Source: Bretschneidera sinensis (lineage: Eukaryota > Streptophyta > Magnoliopsida > Brassicales > Akaniaceae). Taken from it: a stretch of DNA of 64,000 nucleotides. Below the pieces are notes generated by a model. The model worked only from the letters and a program-made list of their open reading frames with translations. It was not told the DNA's origin and searched no databases. The stretch covers positions 104,398,400 through 104,462,399 of the forward strand of contig CM043700.1 of assembly GCA_023935145.1 (NCBI GenBank), written 5' to 3'. This document shows, in pieces, positions 55,469 through 64,000 of this stretch (position 1 is the stretch's first letter; every line of letters starts with the position of its first letter). The position numbers and the translations under genes are program-made.

Positions 55469-56025
55469 GCATGATTTCTGGCATAATTGAAGAATAAATT
55501 AGAAAATTTAATATAAATACTATGTTAGGTGTTGATGATCAACAATCAAGGGAAATTGCTGAGAATAGTAGAAAAGGCAAAGAGGTGATCCAAGGGTAGC
55601 TCTAAGTGCTACGTGGTGAGTTAGATTTACTTTTATTAATCGAGATAAATATGAAATATATAGTGATGATATTTGAATTAATTATTAACCTATGATTTGA
55701 TGATAGATGAAAGTTTGTTGATGGGTATGATAGGAATAAATGATATGTTAGAGATTTATTATATAAGTAATATTATTGGAATAATGAGTTGATTAAATAA
55801 TGAAGGGATAAATGAAATCCTTGACAAGTTATGGTTGATAAATTGATATGATATGTGAGGAGAAAATTTAATGAATATGATCAAATAATAATTTTGAGAA
55901 AAAGCTGGATAGCTAAATTGAATGTCTGAATACATGCTTGTTTTTATATTATTGTTCATATGCATATTTCATATCATTTTTCATATGCATATGCATGAAA
56001 TAAAAGAACTGGGAGGGGGTCGGTC

Positions 56026-56355
56026 TAAATGAAAACCGTGACAGCCGATATACGCTTAAGATAAATGAAAACCGTGATAGCCAGTATATGCTGGAGATAA
56101 ATGAAAACCGTAACAGCCGGTATATGCTTGAGATAAATGAAAACTGTGACAGCTGGTATACACTGGAGATAAATGAAAACCATGACAGTCGGTATATGCT
56201 AGTGATAACTGAAAACCATGATAGCCGATATATGCTGGAGATAAATGAAAACTGTGACAGCCGGTATATGCTAAAAATAAATGAAAACCGTGACAGCTGG
56301 TATATGCTGGAAATAAATGAAAACCGTGACAGCCGTTATGTGCTAGAGATAAAAG
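56026..56355 (+). repeat. 36-bp minisatellite in Tekay B 3' LTR, nine copies
   Basis: Nine units of AAATGAAAACCGTGACAGCC then GGTATATGCTGGAGAT with point changes. Because the period is a multiple of three, frames stay open on both strands, but these are not genes. Confidence 0.92.
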
Positions 56356-57144
56356 AACCGGGAAGACAGCCGATCTAAGATAAAAACATGTCGACATATG
56401 GGAAAACGTTCCCAAATAGTAATTCATGCATTGCATCTGTTTTAAATATTGATTTTTATTGCTTGAGATGCTAAAGTGTTATTCTTGATTGTAAATTTAT
56501 TGATTAATGAATGAGTCTCACAGAGAAACAGAAATGATGAAAAAGAAATATGATAGTATGATATGATAATGACTATCTAAGTGATTGATTATATATTGTG
56601 AACCTTATAACAAGGTAATTATGAGATAAAATTGATAGTCTCAAGATGATTAAATATATAAGAAGAAGAGGTTTATAAAGGATGTGGAGTATGATAGGAG
56701 TAGTGATAATATAATGCTATTATCAAATTATATGAGATATAGATAAATGAATATTGGAAGACTATTTATACAAATTGAATACTTCTAGTAAATTTAATTC
56801 ACTGAGCTTGTGAAGCTCACCCCTCATTGTTAAATAATTTCAGGTAACAGGCAGGACAGATAGATTGGTGAGCTGATATTTAGGCTGAGTCATTATCTGT
56901 AAGCCACATGGTCCACATCTTCAGACTAATAGAATAAAATAGCTTTAAATATTCATGCATACTATGTTGTATCTACTATTCACTTGAGATATGAATGATG
57001 TAACTCCCTTGTTGAGGGTTGAGGATTTATGTATGTAGATAATTCAGATGATTTTTTATATTGTTGCATATATATGTCATGCTGAGATTTTCAAAATGTG
57101 ACGACACCGTCTCAGGGTTGGCTAACCCGAGATGGGTCATTACA

Positions 57145-57149
57145 AGGGA
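57145..57149 (+). repeat. Right target-site duplication of Tekay B (AGGGA)
   Basis: Exact copy of 33750-33754. The SIRE env-like frame resumes here. Confidence 0.9.
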
Positions 57150-57890
57150 GACCCAAACTATGTTAATGGCATCCAAACCTATAACACCTATTCGGACCTA
57201 CCTTTAGACTCTAGGATTCTAAATCTTATAGTCAACTGGACTATTAATCCAAGGCTAGGTAGTCAGACCTGCCCATTTAAACTAGACATTGTCCTTATTT
57301 ATTGTCTTAAGACGGGCACTCCCTACAACCTATACCCTCTCCTTATGAGTAATTTGATAGTAGATAGTGGAAGCAGTACTGGGTGTCTACTATATGGCGT
57401 GCTCACACATCTTAACCTGAAACATTTTGAGATTCAATGTCCTGAATCTAAGGATATTGACATGTCAGATGTTATCAATGTATTTTCTATCAAGAAGATG
57501 GGTTATGCTATCAAGGATGACTTTTTAGTTTCCAAGCCCGAACGAGACATTCATATTTCAAATGAGGAGACAGAAGAGGAATAAGATGTTTCTAAAGGTC
57601 ATTGACAACCTGTTAGAGAACAGGGAAACACAACTGGTGCTGGTTCACAAGCTGACATCCTTCAGGCATTAGCTGGTCTCCAAGTCACCCTTAACAACAT
57701 GTAAGAAGCGACTGACATAAAGCTTGACAACTTGCAAGTGGGACTGACCTCGATTTATGATTACTTCGTAAACTACCGTGCTGAATCTCAAGCCTCCTTT
57801 GTTAAAGTTTGAGATTAGAATGCTCAACTTCAAGAACAAATGGCTCAATTTCAAGAACAGATTCGTACTTTGGACCTTCTCCTCCTCTTT
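57150..57890 (+). pseudogene. SIRE env-like ORF, 3' part
   Basis: Continues the domain opened at 33452: YNTYSDLPLDSRILNLIVNW, PRLGSQTCPFKLDIVLIYCL, KTGTPYNLYPLLMSNLI and GCLLYGVLTHLNLKHFEIQC. This is the second half of the putative plant transposon protein domain (P-R-x-G-S, then an L-I-Y-x-L helix, G-x-x-I/Y-N, and L-x-Y-G-x-L-(I/L)-T). After the TAA at 57582 similar coding continues through further stops, with a coiled-coil-like tail (NAQLQEQMAQFQEQIRTLD, about 57816). It probably encoded a soluble helical protein. I see no transmembrane anchor. Confidence 0.65.
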
Positions 57891-58556
57891 ATTCTCCTCA
57901 TTACGATCGAGAGCATTGATTTCATTCATCTATCTTTTATGAATCTTCAGACCTATTTGCAAGTTATATTTCCTTTATTTTCATGCATTTTTTGTTTTCC
58001 ATACATTTATGGGATATTTGGCTCATAAGAGCATTTACTCTTTAGCTACCTTTTGCTAGGCTCATGGAAGTCTTAGATTTTATGTATGGACGCTTGCTTT
58101 TAGCTCATGGGAGCATTATCTTTATATGATGGATGTTTGCTTATTATTTCTCTATGCTATCATTTGATCGTAAATAACTATATTTATGATTCTTCCCGGG
58201 AGGGCTTAACCTCTTTGTTTTGAGCTAAATTTTCATATATTGTTATTATATTTCTATCCACAGAGATATAATTTTATTTTTTCGTTGTTTTTGACTCTTT
58301 TTTCTATTGTTAACAAAAATAGGGTGAAAAAAGAGAAAATATGTTGTATGCATAGATTAAGAGGGAGCCTTGCTCCTTTAAGTATTTTAAGTGATTTAAA
58401 ATAACTTATAACTGTCTATATTGTTTGTTGGGTTGCTTTTCGAAAAATGCAGGAGGTTTTTTATCATAAAAACCAAGGAGACTGTGTCTGTTTTTGAATA
58501 AAAACCAAATACTTAGATTTTAAAACTATTTTTCTCCTTATGGTTTTGTCATCATC
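57891..58556 (+). other. SIRE non-coding 3' region
   Basis: AT-rich stretch between env-like ORF and polypurine tract. No gene seen. Confidence 0.6.
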
Positions 58557-58569
58557 AAAAGGGGGAGAT
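58557..58569 (+). other. SIRE polypurine tract
   Basis: AAAAGGGGGAGAT, preceded by TTTGTCATCATC and directly followed by the TGTTGACCC LTR start. This is the typical SIRE/copia 3' junction. Confidence 0.9.
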
Positions 58570-59723
58570 TGTTGACCCTTATTTGATCTTAATGATGACA
58601 CTTGTGCTAATTAATTTATCTAAGTGTTCAAAGATGCAAAGACAGTTCCTTAAAAGACAACCAGCTAAGCACTTAACCTCGAAAGATGTTGAAGATCAAG
58701 ATTAGGTACTAAGATAGTAATTTAAATAATGTAACTCTCTTACTTAAGTACCTAGCTTACTATATGGCTCATTTTGATTTTAAAGTATTTTCAAAAAAAT
58801 GATTTTGACTGGAATTGTTTTTCATAAAACAAAATGAAAACAGAGAAAACTTTGTTTCAGGTCATCCAGTCGACTGAATGAAGTCCAGCCGACTGAATGA
58901 ATCCATTCAATCAACTGAATGAAGGACAGAAAGTCTGCCCTTTTTCATCTAGTCGATTGAACATTCATCCAATCGACTGGATGAAATACTTAGCATAGAA
59001 GTTTGAATTTCAAATAGCATCTAGTTGATTGGATGCTTGTTCACTCGACTGGATATTCGAAATAACGGGTAAATTTCAAAATCTAAAGTGTTGTTTAGAG
59101 CATTAAATGCTTTAAACCAATCCCAAACGGGATTTTGGTGTGAGTAATAGCTAGTAGGGCTTTAAACTCTAAAAGCTCATCATAAATGAGAGAAGAATAT
59201 AACTCTTGAGTATTAAATCTTCTTCTTCTCATTTATTTCTCCTTTCAAAAAATCTTTATCAGTCATTTTTAAAATATTTGAACTTATAAGAGAGATAATT
59301 TCTTCTTTGTAAGAGCATTAAATGTAAAGTTTCTCTTGTTCTTGAATCATAAATTTTCAATCATTGTAAAGAGAAAGAGTTGGTGTAGCTCTTATAGAGT
59401 TTAGGTGTTAAACACTTCTTGTAAAGACTTCCGTAATCGGAAGAGATTGTGTACGGTTTGAGCAACACCCGTGAAGCTGCACGAGTTATTAGTGGATTAC
59501 TTCAAGGAGGTTCCTTGAAGAGAGTGGACGTAGGGTCGAAGAAATCCGATATTGTCGAACCACTATAAATATCATTTGCACATTCTCTCCCTTATCTATT
59601 TACTTTCAGCTCTATTATACTTACTGCGTTGATTGTGCTTGAAAAGTATTTAAAACTTGTTCATTGTGTAAAAAGTTTTGAAAAACTAATTCACCCCCTC
59701 TTGGGTTTGCACTTTGGTGTATA
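58570..59723 (+). repeat. SIRE element 3' LTR
   Basis: 1,154 bp, TGTTGACCC...GTGTATA, matching 17071-18223. The terminal TA is a mutated CA. The motif array is at 58864-59060. Confidence 0.93.
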
Positions 59724-59728
59724 TAGGG

Positions 59729-60267
59729 GATATTTTTGTCTGAAAATATTATAAGATAAAACGAGCATTCTTGAATTTCATATTACGATATCCCTAGCTT
59801 GTAATTGATTATGTAAGCAATGCGGAATAAAAGGTATAATTGAATCTCTTATTCTTATTTATAAGCGAACCAAACACTTGAATAGTTCACTTATTCCAAT
59901 AGCTTTAAATTGTCATGTAATTGAATTGAACCAAACGTGGTGTTAATTATTAATAAAAAATTAATCCTGCTACACACTAAGCATACATGCAATCACAATA
60001 GTGAGTATATCAATTAATTTGCATCCAACAGTTATAGCAATCAAACAACAAATTATTAATCATGCATAGTGATGATTTTATAGTGAAAGTATATTATTGG
60101 AAGGCATAAAATAGTGTATATCACTTGACAACCAAATAAAACACGTTAACACAGAGATAAATAAACATTAAAAATTGAAAAAGGGAGCAAAATACAAAAT
60201 CAGGGAAAATTGGGATAAGATCAGCAGACCAGGTCTAGACAGGACTCGATCTATCAAGGTTCAGGGA
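59729..60267. other. Flank right of the SIRE element
   Basis: AT-rich, no gene or element recognised. Together with 16218-17065 it is the pre-insertion locus. Confidence 0.5.
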
Positions 60268-60710
60268 TCCTTATAAGTGACCTTACTCCTAAATGGGTAA
60301 GATGCATTTTAGGGAGATTGGGCCTGGGCTAATAGGGTCTCTCCAGGAACAAAACTGTGAGGCATGGGGCCTAGGATGAAGGGGTCCCAAAGCCGACAAT
60401 ATCTTTCTTTTGCGAGATGGGGTCCTTACATTGTGGTATCAGAGCTGGCTCTCGAAAGCTTAGTGGGGTTGCTTGGTGTGGGCCCACACAACGAGGATGC
60501 TGTGAGGTCTTGGTATCTCACATCGGCTAGAGAGGCATCTTTGGGCCTCCTTATAAGTGACCTTACTCCTAAATGGGTAAGATGCGTTTTGGGGAGATTG
60601 GGCTTGGGTTGACAGGATATCTCCAGGAACAAAACCGTGAGGCATGGGGCCCGAGCTGATAGGGTGCCAAAGCGGACAATATCTTTCCTATGCGGGATGG
60701 GGTCCTTATA
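60268..60710 (+). mobile_element. TRIM (terminal-repeat retrotransposon in miniature), 5'-truncated
   Basis: Two direct copies of an LTR-like unit: a partial copy at 60268-60430 and a full one at 60501-60710 (210 bp), both containing CCTTATAAGTGACCTTACTC, TCTCCAGGAACAAAAC, GTGAGGCATGGGGCC and GGATGGGGTCCTTA. A tRNA-iMet-type primer site, TGGTATCAGAGC, at 60434-60445 starts three bases after the first copy. Only about 70 bp of internal DNA separate the repeats and no protein is encoded, which is the TRIM layout. The LTR start TGTGAGGTCTTGGTATCTCA resembles the common plant TRIM opening with a cacatcgg-type block. About 47 bp of the first repeat are missing. Confidence 0.8.
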
Positions 60711-63171
60711 GTTAGGAACCCATGATGGGTGGCCCGACCCACTCCTTTAACTTTGAACCAAGAGGCATGAATGAAACTGTGAAACTCTTGGTTGAAACCA
60801 TACATCTCTTGGTTGATTTTAACTGCCCATAACCACCGTCTTCCTGGCAGTATATATATGGGGAATGTCATGTAAGAAAAAACTACTGGAAAAATGCATT
60901 CTAGAGAGAGGGAGTTCATCTTCTTCCTTTAAAGATAACAAAAGGCATTTGGGGTGGTAAAAACAAGTGTTTTTTTTTTTATTTTATTCTGTGATTATAC
61001 ACACAACCTCTAGCGAGATTGAAAAGAGATTTTATGCATTAAATTGCTTAGAAATACATATCCTAGTATGAAACCCGAAATATAAAGTTTAAAACTTGAA
61101 AATGGAAACTTCTTAGTTTCTTGTAAATAAACCACAAAATTTCATATGTGTGTAAAGTACAAATAAATGTTGAAACATAGAAGTTCTTGTGGCTTAACAC
61201 TCCTTGTTGAGAGAGAAAATGATTAATCTCTTTTTGAAGGTTTCATGGGTGAAAAAATGGAATCTTGTCCATTGTTATTAAAATGTCGTGATTTTCTACG
61301 ATTATATAATATATATGATATATCTGAAATCTTGAAAATATGGTATGAAAACTCTCAAATATGAGAGAGAAAAATGAAACCCTAGTCTAAAGTTCTGAAA
61401 CTTTGAATTAATTTCATAAATTGTCCATTTAATTTCATGACATAAGATTTATATGGTTAGAAAATAATTTAATAATCTTTCCAACGTTATATTACAGGCA
61501 TTTTTTGGTTGAATGTAGAGGGAGAAATTAGCCCAAAAAATCTAGTGATTTTCAGGCCAATTTACAAGTCTAGAGGTGAAGATGACCTCCAGACAGCCAA
61601 GGCCCATGCGCCCCGATAGATTGGTTGCATTCTCTCAACTTTTGGACGGCCAAAACTCAAACCTGAACCCACAATCATGACCACCATAACCAAACGAAGC
61701 ATCCGTCGTCGGTTAGGTCCAGATTTGACGATAGAAAGATGATGCGTGGAGTGCACGCACCACCGGAGAGAGTGTGTAGATTCTTAGCAGTTTTTCAATA
61801 GAATTTTTTACCTCTCAACGTCGTCGGCATTTGGCGGCAGTTCGGACGGTGCGAAAAAATCTATTTTGATCAGAATATTTTTCTTTTGATTTTTCAATAA
61901 TAATTAAAAATTTATTTGTTCATGGATTATTTAATATTAATTTTTGAATAAAAAATTAATTAAATAATTTTAAAAAATAATATATTTTGTGAAAAATTCT
62001 AAAATTCAAATTTGAATATTTTTTAGTGCGACAACTTTATTTTTTAGCATAAAATTATTATTTTTAATGGGGTTAGTATCTAGTGGGAGCTCATGAAAGC
62101 TCTTAGATTTATGTTTTTCCTCTACGGTTGAGATCAAGTTTAATCAAAAATTGTGTGCACATATATTTGTTGTCATAGGAATAAATTTAATAATTGATTA
62201 AGTATCAACTTAACATACTTACAGATGTTAATTACTCTGGTATGTAATTAGCATGTCAATTCTATTAAAGTTTCTTAATTATAAAAGAATCTAGAACCTA
62301 CAATGAATATGCATATAGATGTAGTGGAAAAAGAAGTAGGATAAAGTTACAATTGAAGATCTCATTGTTTCTAAATGTCTTAAGGCTCGAGTCATGTTCG
62401 GGGTGATAAATAAACAGTTTCATGAAGGTTTCCAGTGAGTTGGAATTGGCAAAATAGTGTTGTCTTCTTTCAGGAATGAGGCATACTATTATGTTATCAT
62501 AGTTTCCAAATCTCTGTAGTGCAAGAAATTTAAGTTTTGTGTAGGAAAAAAGGATCGTTGGATGATCTAGATAGAAAAACGAGTAAAAGATGAGAAAATA
62601 AGCTTCTTTGGTTACTTGGAATATTACAAAATTGAACAATGTTTGACCAAGAAATTACCTATTACAATATTTTCTAATGAGAAAAAGATAGAAAAGGTGT
62701 AGACCATGCTAGAAGCTTGCTTTTTTTTTAAAAGAAATATATGTAAATAATTGTTTGAATAAGTCTAAGTTTCATAGTAGAACTTAAGCTTTTTCTTTTG
62801 TACATATTTTGTTTGCATGATGAATGCAATAAAGTGCTTTTGTTCAAGAATGCTTTATTAATTTATGTTCATGATCATGCAATATGCATGTTATATAATG
62901 TATTTAATACATGAACTGAGTAGGAGTTCTAGGTTACAGTTGATGTGAATTCTCATATAGGATTTAAATTTTTCTCTAATTTGACTAAATTTATGATGAT
63001 TAAACATTTGTACATGGGAGATGATTGAGAGTATATCAAACTTTTAATTTCATGTCTTAAGTAAAATCATCATCGAATTAGTTCGTATTAGCTGCAAAAT
63101 AAATGTGTGAATAAATTTATGAGTGTGCTAGTATTTGATTAGTGATATGTCTCCATGTAGTTATTTAGAGC
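60711..63171. other. Unassigned region with a TATA-type promoter motif; possible LTR and leader of the next copia
   Basis: No gene recognised. TATATATATG at 60851-60860 followed by GAGAGAGGGAGTTC near 60905 looks like an LTR or gene promoter with its start region. Further on are AT-rich stretches with a GC-richer block at 61570-61850. Since a copia gag begins at 63172, part of this may be its LTR and leader. I could not fix LTR ends, and the candidate primer site before the gag (TTATTTAGAGC at 63161-63171) is weak. Confidence 0.35.
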
Positions 63172-64000
63172 ATGGCTTTGAATCCTAAGATTTTAAAGGC
63201 TAAGTTGTATGAGGATGAAAAACTGAATGGTTAAAACATTGAAGTTTGGCACTAAAAGGTTCAATGCATCCTTGAAGCACTAGTTGTTAAAGAAGTTGTC
63301 AACTACACCATGAGAGAACCTAAGTGAGGAACTTTTGCTCAAAGTGAGAGAGATCATGAAGCTTATGAATCATGGAAGAGGAATGATAACATTTCTCGCA
63401 TGGTGATGCTGAGTAATATGCAAAATGATCTTATATATGAGCATGTGAAGTATGACACCACTCGAGAAATCTTGTTTTCCTTGAAAGGAAATACGAGGGT
63501 TTCTCTATCGAATTGAGGTGTGTAATTGGAAAATTTTGCATTGATGAGAAGTTCCTAGATAATTCAATGAGGCAACACCTTGTTGAGATGTCAAACATGA
63601 TAATTAAGGCAAAATGTTACCCCTTGACCGATGAACAAGAGGTTCATGCAGTAATTTAGTCTCTACCTAAAGAATGTGGTAATATGAAAGATGAGATTAT
63701 ATGTAATGAGAAACTTAAATTTTTTTATGACATTGTGCGTCATCTAGAACTTGAAGATGAGTGCTTTGAGGCTGCTAGATATTCAGGTCAAGCTTGTGTT
63801 GCTGAATGCAATTTGTGTAAGGCTTTAGGTCTGAAGCATGAGAAAGATAAAGAGATTGTTCTCGCACCCAAGAAGACCAAGAAGCACAAAAGAGGTAAGC
63901 ACGGTGGTAAGAAGGATAAGATCAAAATGGGCTGCTTGAACTGTGGTGAGCTGGGTCACTTCACTCGTGATTGCACTGAGCCGAAGAAAGTATTACCCTA
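63172..64000 (+). pseudogene. Copia gag (UBN2-type) with zinc knuckle, runs off the window
   Basis: From ATG 63172 the frame has MALNPKILKAKLYEDEKLNG, LEALVVKEVVNYTMREPK, DHEAYESWKRNDNISRMVML and SNMQNDLIYEHVKYDTTREI. A one-base shift near 63490 passes to KYEGFSIELRCVIGKFCIDE, then RQHLVEMSNMIIKAKCYPLT, DEQEVHAVI and FFYDIVRHLELEDECFEAAR. A Lys-rich linker (KKTKKHKRGKHGGKKDKIK) leads to the knuckle CLNCGELGHFTRDC at 63933-63974. This is the UBN2/gag type common in plant copia elements, distinct from the SIRE gag at 18280. Four stops and one frameshift. Protease onward would lie beyond the right edge. Confidence 0.88.

Larger units (their letters stand above)
33755..57144 (+). mobile_element. 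Tekay B: decayed Tekay/Del chromovirus carrying many later insertions
   Basis: Second Tekay-type element, with exact AGGGA target duplication inside the SIRE env-like ORF. The first LTR base is A instead of T. Its own sequence is 33755-38450, about 52508-53396 and 55474-57144 (about 7.3 kb). The end of the 5' LTR, the primer site and most of gag are deleted. Integrase is broken off near 38450 and only its C-terminus resumes near 52508. Pol is much more decayed than in Tekay A, with stops every few codons in places. Everything between 38450 and 52507 arrived later. Confidence 0.9.
52856..57144 (+). repeat. Tekay B 3' LTR, split by a solo LTR
   Basis: TGTAATACCCGTG...GGGTCATTACA. Own parts are 52856-53396 and 55474-57144 (about 2.2 kb). 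GGGGACGAAATTT and AAGGTGGGTAGAAT lie just upstream as in Tekay A. Confidence 0.92.
17071..59723 (+). mobile_element. SIRE-type Ty1/copia retrotransposon with env-like ORF, opened by Tekay A and Tekay B
   Basis: Matching LTRs at 17071-18223 and 58570-59723, a tRNA-iMet primer site after the first, and a polypurine tract before the second. Internal order is gag with zinc knuckle and long coiled coil, protease, integrase, reverse transcriptase, RNase H, motif-rich spacer, env-like ORF. That order (integrase before reverse transcriptase), the coiled-coil gag extension and the 3' ORF identify a SIRE/Maximus-type copia element. Without the two insertions it is about 10.1 kb. Both insertions keep exact target duplications, and removing them restores continuous reading in the reverse transcriptase and in the env-like frame. 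Heavily mutated. Confidence 0.93.

Noticed and set aside
56088..56378. 96-residue ORF of repeated MLEINENRDSRY-like units, and an antisense partner at 56056-56436
   Set aside because: It is the 36-bp LTR minisatellite read in frame. A period divisible by three keeps frames open by chance.
60364..60645. Overlapping ORFs on both strands
   Set aside because: They span TRIM repeats and the primer site; no protein family signal.
60268..60710. Cassandra-type TRIM with embedded 5S rRNA
   Set aside because: No 5S promoter boxes or 5S-like sequence recognised in either repeat.
61562..61756. Minus-strand 64-residue ORF in a GC-richer block as a host gene exon
   Set aside because: No family signal, no splice context and short; likely leader or LTR sequence.
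63161..63171. TTATTTAGAGC as the primer site of the right-edge copia element
   Set aside because: Only the AGAGC end fits the tRNA-iMet complement, too weak to call.

Overview
This window is plant nuclear DNA, almost certainly from an angiosperm. It is AT-rich and almost wholly made of nested transposable elements. I found no convincing host gene, no rRNA or tRNA gene and no CRISPR array. The assignment rests on plant-specific families: a CACTA element with plant-type TNP2 and TNPA-like genes, Athila-type and Tekay/Del-type Ty3/gypsy elements, a SIRE-type Ty1/copia element and a TRIM. Every coding region is broken by stops, frameshifts or insertions, so most are given as pseudogenes.

Layout. 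(1) 1-16217 is the right part of a CACTA transposon: transposase remnants, a multi-exon TNPA-like gene, a 161-bp tandem repeat in its last intron, subterminal repeats, and the terminal inverted repeat ending at 16217. Athila element A (322-11960, duplicated target CCATG) sits inside its transposase. (2) 16218-17070 is unassigned flank. (3) 17071-59723 is a SIRE-type copia element of about 10.1 kb of its own sequence, opened by two insertions. Tekay A (22231-31374, target GTTAT) splits its reverse transcriptase. Tekay B (33755-57144, target AGGGA) splits its env-like ORF. (4) Tekay B has itself been invaded. Its integrase is replaced from about 38450 to 52507 by minus-strand Athila B (38450-47674), a minus-strand copia LTR and leader (47675-48728), an unassigned LTR-like block (48729-50040), a plus-strand copia LTR fragment (50041-50858) and Athila C (50859-52507). 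Its 3' LTR holds a solo Tekay LTR (53397-55468, target GCATG). (5) 59724-64000 has a short flank, a 5'-truncated TRIM (60268-60710), about 2.5 kb of unassigned promoter-like and non-coding DNA, and the start of another copia gag that runs off the window.

How the parts relate. Four exact target duplications and one imperfect one give the insertion order: the SIRE copia is older than both Tekay elements, and Tekay B is older than what lies in it. Athila B, the innermost large element, keeps one pol frame across about 3.2 kb, broken only by isolated stops. The SIRE element has lost catalytic aspartates in protease, integrase and reverse transcriptase.

The most interesting pattern is regulatory. 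Six unrelated LTR families here each carry a private, GC-rich, often palindromic 9-15 bp motif repeated several times just upstream of the TATA box. In the SIRE element the same motif array plus a TATA box recurs inside the element, directly before the env-like ORF. Athila A shows a similar but TATA-less arrangement before its own 3' ORF. Separately, both long Athila elements have a second polypurine-tract-like sequence 1.2-1.35 kb upstream of the real one, and one copia leader has four tandem primer-binding-site-like motifs.
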